Source: Hyphomicrobium sp. (GTDB lineage: Bacteria; Pseudomonadota; Alphaproteobacteria; Rhizobiales; Hyphomicrobiaceae). Taken from it: a stretch of DNA of 5,728 nt. The notes under the pieces are model-generated. The model did no database searches. It was not told the origin of the DNA and saw only the letters and a program-made list of their open reading frames with translations. Positions 1 through 5,728 of this stretch are shown here, piece after piece (within the stretch, counting starts at the first letter, position 1; each line of letters opens with the position of its first letter). Both the position numbers and the translations under genes were made by a program. Where the stretch lies: assembly GCA_030598645.1 (NCBI GenBank), contig JAUVPN010000186.1:1-5728 (forward strand), read 5' to 3'.

Positions 1-590
1 TCGGCAGTTACGAGAACATTGACAACCTTGTTGACCGGCACGACGACCTCATTGTCAACTGCAAGGTTGCGTGGTGCGGAAATATTTTCCGCCTCGAGTT
101 CTTCGCGCGCTGCATCGTCCAACATGCGCGTTTCAAACGAAAAATCGCCAAGATCAGGATAACCGTGTGTCCAATACCAAGTATAGCCCGTGGCTTTGAT
201 GGTTAGATCGGCCTTCGGATAGCTGTACTGGAGATTTAGGAGCCGGAAGGAGGGGATCGATATAGCGACCAAGATGAGGATCGGAACAACGGTCCACGTA
301 ACCTCAAGAAGCGTATTGTGGGTGGTGCGCGACGGGTTTGGATTAGATCGCTCGTTGAAGCGGAACATCACGTAAAGCATCAGCAGGAGAACAAAGACGG
401 CAATGGCTACGATTATGATGTTGGTGAAATCGTAGAAGGTTTGAATCTCAGCCGCGACCGGAGTCGCCGCACCTTGAAGACCCATCTGCCCTTGCGTCGG
501 CTGCCCCATGCCTGCCCAGGCCGATGAGGTTGCGAAGAAGATCATCACCAGAGCTGCGGCCGGTGCCGAGCAAACAATCCGTCTCAACAT
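1..590 (-). CDS. coxB: Cytochrome c oxidase subunit II, N-terminal part (partial at left edge)
   Basis: Subunit II of an aa3-type cytochrome c oxidase takes electrons from cytochrome c through its CuA centre and passes them to subunit I, at the cytoplasmic membrane. The gene reads leftward from ATG at 590. An AGGAG (602-598) lies 7 nt upstream and fixes the start; the ATG at 594 is in another frame. The 196 visible codons show a signal peptide (about residues 1-26, ending AWA before GMGQP), transmembrane helix I (about 52-76, FYDFTNIIIVAIAVFVLLL), the EVTWTVVP motif and helix II (about 95-118), and the aromatic pre-CuA motif TIKATGYTWYWTHGYPD (130-146). The stretch LAVDNEVVVPVNKVVNVLVT (176-195) follows just before the edge. 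The CuA-binding Cys and His residues should lie beyond the edge and cannot be checked. The family is usually about 270-300 residues, so roughly a third is missing. The reading frame is intact. coxA would be expected next, outside the window. Confidence 0.96.
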   Translation of the reverse strand, partial: MLRRIVCSAPAAALVMIFFATSSAWAGMGQPTQGQMGLQGAATPVAAEIQTFYDFTNIIIVAIAVFVLLLMLYVMFRFNERSNPNPSRTTHNTLLEVTWTVVPILILVAISIPSFRLLNLQYSYPKADLTIKATGYTWYWTHGYPDLGDFSFETRMLDDAAREELEAENISAPRNLAVDNEVVVPVNKVVNVLVTA

Positions 591-992
591 TCATTCGCTC
601 CTAGTGCTGCTCGACTCGTTGGCCGAGACCCTCCCCTTGAATAGCAGGCCGTTTGCCCCGGGGGGGGCCGGCGCGACGCGCAGTTTCCGCCTGTGCTGGG
701 CAGGTTCCTGAGTTCGGTAATCGCCCCCACACAGCAGGACGCACGATCCCTGCTCAGTTAAAGAGCACAAGCGTCTTATCGCCCTCAAGTCAAGCCAAAT
801 GCGGCATTTCTACGCGCAGACGAAAAGACGGATTAGCTTCAGACCATGGTGCGGGGGTAAATGTTTAACTGATCCCAACTTTGGCCTGATTCAAGTAAGA
901 CCAGGAGGGATCGCGCGCACGTCCCACCTCGTATGCGCCTTGGTTCGTTCAATACTGAGCGGTTTCTGTCGGATATAGCCTGGGAGCACTAC
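591..992. other. Divergent spacer between coxB and the IalB-family gene
   Basis: This spacer of about 340-400 bp (depending on the IalB start) must carry the promoters of both divergent genes. I found no open reading frame in it that looks like a protein; the short ones are composed of low-complexity frames. Visible elements are the coxB ribosome binding site (598-602) and a C4-G8-CC run at 656-669. A CTTGAC box on the minus strand (794-789) resembles an alphaproteobacterial -35 box, but the hexamer 17 nt further on is TTGTGC, a poor -10, so any coxB promoter call there is weak. An AGGAGG at 903-908 on the plus strand has no start codon at a normal distance. Confidence 0.6.
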
Positions 993-1562
993 GTGCACAG
1001 CATGTTTCGGGCCCACAGCTCCTTTCGCCGGGGAGCGACCGGCCAGCCGCTCTTCGCTGAGGGATTTGCAGGCACGCTGTTTGCTACGGTTGCCTTCTTG
1101 CTTGCCGGCCTGTGTTTGCCTGTTTCCGCGCAAGAGGGAACCGTCAAAGCGCAGCACGGCGATTGGCAAATCGTCTGCAAGGATCCCCCGCCAGGCGCCA
1201 AAAACGAAGTATGTGCCCTGGTGCAAAGCGTGACTGCGGAAGACCGCAACAACCTCGGGCTGACGGTCTACTTTCAGAGATTCTCGAACGGCACACGCGT
1301 ACTGCGTGTGTTTGCACCCTTAGGCGTGCTGCTCCCGCCCGGACTCGGCCTCAAGATTGATAATAAGGACGTAGGTCACGCGCCGTTTCTACGCTGCCAT
1401 ACGTTTGCATGCTATGCACAGGTCGTGGTCGAGGACCCGTTGATCGACAAGTTGAGAACCGGCAAAACGGCCGTTTTCATTATATTTCAGACAGAAGAAG
1501 CGGGTATCGGCATTCCGATCTCACTTGCGGGCTTCTCAGCTGCCCTGGCCGAACTTAATTAA
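993..1562 (+). CDS. Invasion-associated locus B (IalB) family secreted protein
   Basis: This is a small exported protein of the IalB family. The namesake is a Bartonella protein linked to erythrocyte invasion, but members are widespread in non-pathogenic Hyphomicrobiales and their molecular role is not settled. Numbered from GTG 993, the 189 residues show a basic N-terminus, a hydrophobic segment (about 28-43, LFATVAFLLAGLCLPV) and a likely signal-peptidase site near VSAQ (44-47). A mature domain opens with GDWQIVC. Four cysteines, C62, C74, C135 and C140 (in LRCHTFACYAQ), are spaced as in the family and could form two disulfides in the periplasm. Three in-frame starts exist: ATG 933 (AGGAGG 24 nt away, too far), GTG 993 (GGGAG at 982-986, spacing 6) and ATG 1002. 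I chose 993 for its spacing; 933 would put 23-odd extra residues before the signal peptide. The gene diverges from coxB and converges with the phasin-like gene. Function beyond family membership is inference. Confidence 0.85.
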   Translation: MHSMFRAHSSFRRGATGQPLFAEGFAGTLFATVAFLLAGLCLPVSAQEGTVKAQHGDWQIVCKDPPPGAKNEVCALVQSVTAEDRNNLGLTVYFQRFSNGTRVLRVFAPLGVLLPPGLGLKIDNKDVGHAPFLRCHTFACYAQVVVEDPLIDKLRTGKTAVFIIFQTEEAGIGIPISLAGFSAALAELN

Positions 1563-1647
1563 AACGACGGCCCGAACAACGCCCCAACCTCACACTCCCT
1601 TGCAACCTTTGCCGGTTGGTCATTTTACGTCGAAACGCGTCTGGCGC
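1563..1647. other. Convergent spacer between IalB-family and phasin-like genes
   Basis: This 85-bp gap separates two facing stop codons, where transcription from both sides should end. The only dyad I see is CAACC (1603-1607) with GGTTG (1614-1618) around a 6-nt loop. It has no T-run on either side, so I do not call it a terminator. Confidence 0.4.
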
Positions 1648-2109
1648 TCATGCCACCTTGCGCTCACGCACCCGTCGCGTCGGCACCCGCTCCTCCCTAG
1701 TTTGTTCAGCATTGGTTTGTTCAGGGAATGTAATGTAGTCGTGCTCGTCTTTGGACGTCTCGGCGGTCGCTGGGCCAAAGCCGAATGGCGGCGCGACGAG
1801 CGGGCCCATCAGTCCCGTCATTTGTCCTGCCGTCTCGGAGTACTGCTCGTATGCGGTACGCCAGTAGCGCAGCTGCTCGTTGACCAGGTCTTGCGGCGTG
1901 CGGCATTGGCTGAGCCGGCTCGGGATCTCCAACAAAGCTTGCGCTCTGCGGTTCATCAAACCCATGAGTTCGAGTTGTCCGCGTGCGAAGCTCTTGGTGA
2001 ACGGGTCATAGGTCTGGCTAAGTTTGTCCAGACCGCCGAAATAAATGTGAAAGAGGCTATGAACGGGTGAGTCTTCCTTACGCTCACCGCGTGACGCAGA
2101 AGCAACCAT
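1648..2109 (-). CDS. Phasin-like protein
   Basis: This encodes a 153-residue cytosolic protein without a signal peptide or membrane segment. Phasins are amphipathic helical proteins that coat polyhydroxyalkanoate granules. The central part (about residues 35-105) looks like the phasin helix. It has FARGQLELMGLMNRRAQALL, then IPSRLSQCRTPQDLVNEQLR with the typical R-TPQ-L turn, then YWRTAYEQYSETAGQM. A proline/glycine break (103-113) leads into a charged, probably disordered tail ending RRVRERKVA. The start at ATG 2109 is well placed: AGGGAG (2122-2117) lies 7 nt upstream. The gene is monocistronic, converges on the IalB-family gene (85 bp between stops) and diverges from the efflux operon. No PHA synthase or depolymerase gene is in view to support a granule role, so the assignment rests on helix pattern only. 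It could instead be a phasin-fold protein of other function. Confidence 0.75.
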   Translation of the reverse strand: MVASASRGERKEDSPVHSLFHIYFGGLDKLSQTYDPFTKSFARGQLELMGLMNRRAQALLEIPSRLSQCRTPQDLVNEQLRYWRTAYEQYSETAGQMTGLMGPLVAPPFGFGPATAETSKDEHDYITFPEQTNAEQTREERVPTRRVRERKVA

Positions 2110-2429
2110 CGTACGTCTCCCTAATTGTGGATCGCCTAGTCTCGGCGGGGCAGCCGGAGCAGGCCAATTCCGTGAGGGGTATGCTGCCTAATGATTAATT
2201 TATTAGCACTTTAACAGGAGTAAGGGATGTCCCAATCGACGCATGACACACAACAAAATTGCTAGTCCGCAGGATAAATCATTTGCTACTTTTGATTGCA
2301 TTAATTTCTATATTCTCTTTCAGGTTGAATTACCTTAAACCATGGCGCAAGAGTTTCCCAAGCTGACCCTGATCAACTTTTATGTGACCGCTATGCGCAC
2401 CAGCTTTGTTTACTTGAGCACATGAACAG

Positions 2430-2594
2430 TTAGCGCCCAAGAACCCGTCCGTGCCACGGAAACCCCTTAATTTGGGCGTCAAAGTCCGACCGAGGCAAAA
2501 ATTCGCGTGCCCAAATCTTCCAGTTTCCTAGCGAGGTAGCCGTTCTCGCTTGTTCCCAAAACAACCCCAATTCGCCTCCGTCTAAAATTACCAT
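2430..2594 (-). CDS. Doubtful 54-residue small open reading frame
   Basis: An ATG at 2594 on the minus strand opens a 54-codon frame ending in TAA at 2432-2430. The product begins MVILDGGELGLFWEQARTAT and ends in PWHGRVLGR. It has four tryptophans and a mix of charged and hydrophobic residues, with no signal peptide or membrane helix. I do not recognise it. Support is thin: only an AAGG lies upstream, and a frame of this length can arise by chance at this composition. It sits alone in the spacer upstream of the efflux operon and points toward the phasin-like gene. Treat it as a candidate, not an established gene. Confidence 0.18.
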   Translation of the reverse strand: MVILDGGELGLFWEQARTATSLGNWKIWAREFLPRSDFDAQIKGFPWHGRVLGR

Positions 2595-2603
2595 TTTCAC
2601 GCC

Positions 2604-2616
2604 TTGACCGCGTCAA
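2604..2616. promoter_or_regulatory. Small dyad containing -35-like boxes on both strands
   Basis: The sequence TTGAC-CGC-GTCAA is a 5-3-5 inverted repeat. On the plus strand it gives CTTGACC, a good alphaproteobacterial -35. The position 17 nt downstream (2627-2632, AAACAA) is a poor -10 and falls inside the larger palindrome. If this is the operon's -35, a repressor on the palindrome would cover the -10 region. The minus strand reads TTGACG, so divergent transcription is possible. All of this is inferred from sequence shape. Confidence 0.3.
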
Positions 2617-2626
2617 CTTCTCGTGC

Positions 2627-2652
2627 AAACAAAACGATCATTCGTTTTGTTT
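2627..2652. promoter_or_regulatory. Perfect 11-4-11 inverted repeat, probable TetR operator
   Basis: The arms AAACAAAACGA (2627-2637) and TCGTTTTGTTT (2642-2652) are exact reverse complements around the spacer TCAT. The repeat lies 58 bp upstream of the ATG of the TetR-family gene that leads the efflux operon, just downstream of a -35-like TTGACC. TetR-family dimers bind dyads of this size, and efflux repressors usually control their own promoter. The likely role is therefore repression of this operon by its own first gene product. It is not a terminator: the stem is AT-rich and is followed by only a short T-run in a spacer with no upstream plus-strand gene. Confidence 0.7.
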
Positions 2653-2710
2653 TCACAACGCCGGATCCGGTTTTGTCCCGGTGTCGTTAACATTCAACCA
2701 GAGCAGAGAG

Positions 2711-3355
2711 ATGCCAAAGCTTAAACCTGCCACCCAGCATGCCCGCCGCGAGCACATTCTTGACGCCGCAGAGGTTAGCTTTGCGCGCGCCGGTTTCCAC
2801 CGCACAACAATGCAGGACATTTGCAAGGAAGCCGAAATCAGCCCTGGCGCGCTCTACGTCTACTTCTCCTCTAAGGAGGATCTAATCGCCGGCATCGCTG
2901 AGCGCGATCGCGCTCAGTTCGCTGAACGCTTCGCTGAGCTTTCCGCAGCACCAGATTTTTTGAAAGCGCTTGAGGCCCTGGGCAAGCACTACTTTGCCGA
3001 AGAGCCGGCTTACAAGCGCACGATGTGCATTGAAATCGGCTTGGAATCGACCCGCAATCTGCAAGTGGGCGAGATCTACCGTTCAGTCGACAAGTTTGTT
3101 GCTGAGAGCTTTGAGAAACTTTTTGGCCGGCTGGCCAAGGAAGGGCGGATCTCGCCGGATCTCGATATCGCAACGCTTGCCAAGGTCTTTACCGTCATAG
3201 GAGATGGACTGTTCCTGCGGCGCGCGGTCGACCCAGACTTTGATCCTAAAAAGGTCGTACCGGCAGTGGTGAACCTGATCGGCAAGTTACTGAACGTAAA
3301 CCCGGCAAGACTCGAAGCCGCTGCAGACAAAGCATTTGAGCTGGAGCCCCGCTGA
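2711..3355 (+). CDS. TetR/AcrR family transcriptional repressor of the efflux operon
   Basis: This is a 214-residue one-component regulator. The N-terminal helix-turn-helix domain (about residues 12-62) matches the TetR pattern: RREHILDAAEVSFARAGFH, then TTMQDICKEAEISPGALYVY with the recognition helix at SPGALYVYF, then SSKEDLIAGI. The remainder is an all-helical ligand-binding and dimerisation domain, which defines the inducer and cannot be read from sequence. I chose ATG 2711, giving MPKLKP, because related rhizobial regulators start this way as I recall and the DNA-binding domain begins close behind. GTG 2681 would add ten residues and has no ribosome binding site. The site before 2711 is also weak (GAGCAGAGAG). 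A perfect palindrome upstream is the likely operator. The stop TGA shares its A with the adaptor's ATG, so the genes are probably co-transcribed and translationally coupled. Repression is inferred from family and context. Confidence 0.93.
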   Translation: MPKLKPATQHARREHILDAAEVSFARAGFHRTTMQDICKEAEISPGALYVYFSSKEDLIAGIAERDRAQFAERFAELSAAPDFLKALEALGKHYFAEEPAYKRTMCIEIGLESTRNLQVGEIYRSVDKFVAESFEKLFGRLAKEGRISPDLDIATLAKVFTVIGDGLFLRRAVDPDFDPKKVVPAVVNLIGKLLNVNPARLEAAADKAFELEPR

Positions 3356-4575
3356 TGAAAAAGTACGTCATCGCTTTGCTGGTCATAGCCGCGTTTGGTG
3401 CCGGGGTTTACCTGGTGCCGCAGACGGCGCTGTACGAGCAATTGCGCGGATCCGGACCGGCAGTCTCTAAGGCCGACACGCCCACTACGCCGCCGCCAGC
3501 GGTTTCCGTCGCTGAGGTGGCAACTGCTGAGTTCATCGAAACGGCAGTCGTTTCAGGCTCTCTAGTTCCTCGCGATGAGATCCTCGTCACACCCGAGCTC
3601 GAAGGATTTCGCGTACTCGATCTGAGGGTCGACGAAAGTGACCGCGTCAAGAAGGGCGATGTTCTGGCAACGCTGGTGAGCGAATCGCTTGACGCCCAGG
3701 TTGCCCAGAATGATGCCTCTTTGGCCCGTGCAGAAGCCGCCATATCACGCGCTAAGAGTCAGATAGTGGAAGCTATGGCGCGGGTTACAGAAGCAAAGGC
3801 CGCGTTTGAGCGTGCCAAGCCGTTACAGAACTCAGGCTACCTCTCAAAAAGCACCTTCGATCAGCGTGAGGCCGCGGCAGCCAGCGCGCAAGCACAGCTC
3901 GTAACCGCGGGCGAAAGCCTTAAGCTTTCTGAAGCCGAGAAGGATCAAGTTGAGGCGCAGCGGCGCGAACTCGAATGGCGCCGCTCCAACACCCAGGTGA
4001 CCGCGCCGGAAGACGGCCTTATCAGCAGACGCGATGCGCGAATAGGCGCGGTGGCCTCAGCCTCGGCAAAACCCATGTTCCACATCATCGCGCGCGGCGA
4101 GGTTGAACTCGACGCGGAAGTTATCGAGACGGAACTGGCGAGAATCAGCGTGGGCCAGAAAGCACGTATCAACGTCGCCGGCGTTGGCGAAGTAGTGGGA
4201 ACAGTTCGGCTCGTCTCGCCGGAAGTCAAAGAGGACACGCGGCTTGGACGGGTACGCATATTTCTCGGTTCCGATCCTAAGCTGAGGATCGGCAGCTTCG
4301 CGCGTGGTGTTATCGACACCGCAAGCGGCCGCGGCCTGGCTGTGCCCGCGGCAGCCGTTGTATTTGATAGCGGCGGCACATTCGTTCAGGTCGTCCGCGA
4401 CGGCCGTGTAGAGCGGCGAAGCATCGAAACCGGTCTTATGGCAGGCGGCCTAGTCGAAGTTCGCGAAGGACTGGCGCTCGGAGACGTCGTCGTGGCCAAG
4501 GCCGGAACCTTCCTGCGCGAAGGCGACGCGGTACGCGCCGTCCACCCCAACTCCAAGATCAGTGAAGCCCGCTAA
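3355..4575 (+). CDS. RND efflux periplasmic adaptor (membrane fusion protein)
   Basis: The 406-residue adaptor would bridge the inner-membrane pump and an outer-membrane channel. Domains in order: an N-terminal hydrophobic segment (4-20) without a lipobox cysteine, so it is anchored by a helix or cleaved and is not a lipoprotein; a proline-rich linker (42-49); and a first lipoyl half (about 75-108, with EGFRVLDLRVDESDRVKKGD). A long coiled-coil hairpin (about 110-205, rich in Ala, Glu, Lys and Gln) is followed by the second lipoyl half (212-226, NTQVTAPEDGLISRR). A beta-barrel (about 245-325) and a membrane-proximal domain (about 326-395, with GLAVPAAAVV) complete it. Length is normal for the family. 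Its ATG overlaps the repressor's TGA by one base; GGAG at 3343-3346 lies 8 nt upstream, inside the repressor gene. Its own TAA overlaps the pump's ATG. The substrate cannot be deduced. Confidence 0.95.
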   Translation: MKKYVIALLVIAAFGAGVYLVPQTALYEQLRGSGPAVSKADTPTTPPPAVSVAEVATAEFIETAVVSGSLVPRDEILVTPELEGFRVLDLRVDESDRVKKGDVLATLVSESLDAQVAQNDASLARAEAAISRAKSQIVEAMARVTEAKAAFERAKPLQNSGYLSKSTFDQREAAAASAQAQLVTAGESLKLSEAEKDQVEAQRRELEWRRSNTQVTAPEDGLISRRDARIGAVASASAKPMFHIIARGEVELDAEVIETELARISVGQKARINVAGVGEVVGTVRLVSPEVKEDTRLGRVRIFLGSDPKLRIGSFARGVIDTASGRGLAVPAAAVVFDSGGTFVQVVRDGRVERRSIETGLMAGGLVEVREGLALGDVVVAKAGTFLREGDAVRAVHPNSKISEAR

Positions 4576-5728
4576 TGCGCCTCAATATTTCCGCGTGGGC
4601 TATTCGTAAGCCCGTTCCCTCCATCCTGCTGTTCGTGGTGCTGACCACGCTCGGCATTATGAGCTTTGCCAAGCTCCCGGTAACCCGCTTCCCAAACATT
4701 GATATACCGGTGATCTCAGTAACGATTACGCAGTCGGGTGCAGCGCCCGCCGAACTCGAAACGCAGGTGACTAGAGAGGTCGAGGACGCCGTCGCTAACA
4801 TTGCTGGCGTCAAACACATCATCTCAACGCTAACCGATGGTCGGTCTTCGACCGGGATTGAGTTTCGGCTTGAAATCGATCAAGACCGGGCCCTCAACGA
4901 CGTTAAAGACGCGATAGACGAAATCCGCGCCGACCTTCCTCGCACCATTGACGAGCCGATCGTCAAGCGCATCGATGTGGAAGGTCAATCGATCGTCTCC
5001 TACGGGGCATCTTCGCCTGGCATGACATTGGAGCAGCTCTCCTGGCACGTCGATGACGTGATCAAACGCAAGCTCCAAGGTGTCAAGGGCGTCGGTCGGG
5101 TAGAGCGCTATGGCGGCGTCGATCGTGAAATCCGCATCTTACTTGATCCGAACCGGCTGCTGGCCTTCGGCATCACACCCGCCGAGGTTAACAACCAGGT
5201 TCGCGCCACTAACGTCGATTTGGGCGGTGGTCGTGGCGAGGTCGGGGGGCAGGAGCAGACGATCCGGACATTGGCCGGTGCGCGGCGGGTAGAGGAGTTG
5301 GCCAAAACTAAGATCGTTATCCCGGGCGGGCGCGAGGTTAGGCTTAAAGACCTCGGCCGTGTCATTGATGATGCCAGCGAGCAGCGCTCGTTCGCTCGCC
5401 TCAATGGCCAGCCTGTAGTGACCTTTGCGGTTTTTCGTTCCAAGGGAGAGAGTGAGCTTTCCGTTGCCGAGAGCGTCGATGCGACCCTTGCCGAATTGCG
5501 GGCGCGATACCCGGAGGTTAGGCTCACCAAAATCGATGACGCAGTCTCCTACACTGTGGGCAACTATCACGCTGCAATGGAGACACTGATCGAAGGTGCC
5601 ATCCTTGCCGTTCTAGTGGTGCTGCTATTCCTGCGCAACGTACGCGCAACGCTAATTGCCGCCGTCGCGCTCCCTCTTTCCGCGATCCCAACATTTTGGG
5701 CGATGTCCGTCATGGGCTTTTCGCTCAA
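4575..5728 (+). CDS. RND efflux pump, inner-membrane permease (partial at right edge)
   Basis: This is the N-terminal 384 residues of an AcrB-type, proton-driven RND pump of about 1000-1050 residues. Visible parts: a short amphipathic start and transmembrane helix 1 (about 12-32, PVPSILLFVVLTTLGIMSF), then LPVTRFPNIDIPVISVTI, the hallmark entry to the porter domain. The periplasmic loop follows, with SGAAPAELETQVT (54-66), VEDAVANIAGVK (69-80), and GVGRVERYGG followed by REIRILLDPNRL (172-195). Helix 2 (about 337-354), the RNVRATLI loop and the beginning of helix 3 come next. The motifs fit a multidrug-type (HAE-1-like) pump more than the heavy-metal CusA type, though the substrate is unknown. 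The proton-relay aspartates of helix 4 and the second half lie beyond the edge. ATG 4575 overlaps the adaptor's TAA (TAATG); only a weak GAAG (4564-4567) precedes it, consistent with translational coupling. No frameshift is seen. Confidence 0.95.
   Translation, partial: MRLNISAWAIRKPVPSILLFVVLTTLGIMSFAKLPVTRFPNIDIPVISVTITQSGAAPAELETQVTREVEDAVANIAGVKHIISTLTDGRSSTGIEFRLEIDQDRALNDVKDAIDEIRADLPRTIDEPIVKRIDVEGQSIVSYGASSPGMTLEQLSWHVDDVIKRKLQGVKGVGRVERYGGVDREIRILLDPNRLLAFGITPAEVNNQVRATNVDLGGGRGEVGGQEQTIRTLAGARRVEELAKTKIVIPGGREVRLKDLGRVIDDASEQRSFARLNGQPVVTFAVFRSKGESELSVAESVDATLAELRARYPEVRLTKIDDAVSYTVGNYHAAMETLIEGAILAVLVVLLFLRNVRATLIAAVALPLSAIPTFWAMSVMGFSL

Larger units (their letters stand above)
2110..2626. 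other. AT-richer spacer, no convincing gene
   Basis: About 0.5 kb separates the phasin-like gene from the efflux operon's control region, and it is clearly more AT-rich than its flanks, especially 2185-2340. It contains the phasin ribosome binding site (2117-2122), a 5-bp dyad CTAAT/ATTAG (2188-2192 and 2202-2206) and a 12-codon frame behind an AGGAG (2216-2265). It also holds a 6-bp dyad AGCGAG/CTCGCT (2530-2535 and 2545-2550) and a 54-codon minus-strand frame listed separately. A TATATT at 2309-2314 resembles a -10 box but has no -35 at a usual distance. I recognise no RNA gene, insertion sequence end or decayed gene. Confidence 0.5.

Noticed and set aside
318..711. Plus-strand open frames over the start of coxB and the spacer
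   Set aside because: They are antisense to the signal peptide and first helices of coxB, which has a proper ribosome binding site, or run into a GC-rich spacer without domain-like content.
765..794. Minus-strand promoter for coxB (CTTGAC, 17 nt, TTGTGC)
   Set aside because: The -35 is good but the -10 matches poorly, so it is not listed as a separate feature.
1584..1619. Possible bidirectional terminator between the convergent genes
   Set aside because: Only 5- or 6-bp stems (CAACC/GGTTG or CCAACC/GGTTGG) with no T-run on either strand.
1525..2070. A 181-codon plus-strand open frame overlapping the phasin-like gene
   Set aside because: It overlaps the end of the IalB gene and runs antisense through the phasin-like gene, which has a good ribosome binding site and a family-like helix pattern. 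The plus-strand product is Arg/His/Leu-rich with no recognisable domain.
2342..2425. A 27-codon plus-strand frame starting MAQEFPKL
   Set aside because: No ribosome binding site, short, and no recognisable similarity.
2530..2550. AGCGAG/CTCGCT hairpin as a terminator
   Set aside because: Six-base stem with a nine-base loop and no T-run, and no gene on the plus strand that it would terminate.
3408..4379. Long minus-strand open frames opposite the adaptor gene
   Set aside because: Their products are Ser/Thr/Ala/Pro-rich, typical of antisense frames in GC-rich genes, while the plus strand encodes a complete adaptor.
4830..5570. Minus-strand open frames opposite the pump gene
   Set aside because: The plus strand has an unbroken RND reading frame to the edge with all expected motifs.

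Overview
The window looks like chromosomal DNA of an alphaproteobacterium, most likely of the Hyphomicrobiales (Rhizobiales). Three things point there: the N-terminus and pre-CuA motif of the cytochrome oxidase subunit II gene; a divergent neighbour of the invasion-associated locus B (IalB) family, a pairing I recall from this order; and a phasin-like gene, which fits a polyhydroxyalkanoate-storing lineage. This assignment rests on recognised protein motifs, not on a database search.

Layout. (1) Positions 1-590, minus strand: the first 196 codons of coxB, cut by the left edge before the CuA site. (2) Positions 591-992: a noncoding divergent spacer with a G8 run. (3) Positions 993-1562, plus strand: a secreted IalB-family protein with four cysteines and an uncertain start (933, 993 or 1002). 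(4) Positions 1648-2109, minus strand: a 153-residue phasin-like protein, convergent with the IalB gene. (5) Positions 2110-2710: a 0.6-kb AT-richer spacer without a convincing gene. At its right end it carries a perfect 11-4-11 inverted repeat and two smaller dyads. (6) From 2711 to the right edge, plus strand: a TetR/AcrR repressor, an RND periplasmic adaptor and an RND inner-membrane pump (first 384 codons). Each junction is a one-base stop/start overlap (TGATG, TAATG).

How the genes work together. The last three genes read as one self-regulated efflux operon. The TetR protein probably binds the inverted repeat 58 bp upstream of its own start and represses itself, the adaptor and the pump until a ligand releases it. 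Adaptor and pump would form a tripartite exporter with an outer-membrane channel that is not in the window. The coxB and IalB genes form a divergent pair. The phasin-like gene stands alone.

I see no RNA genes, CRISPR array, insertion sequence or phage gene. Nothing here is convincingly a new kind of system. The most specific new observation is the operator-like palindrome and its arrangement upstream of the efflux operon.
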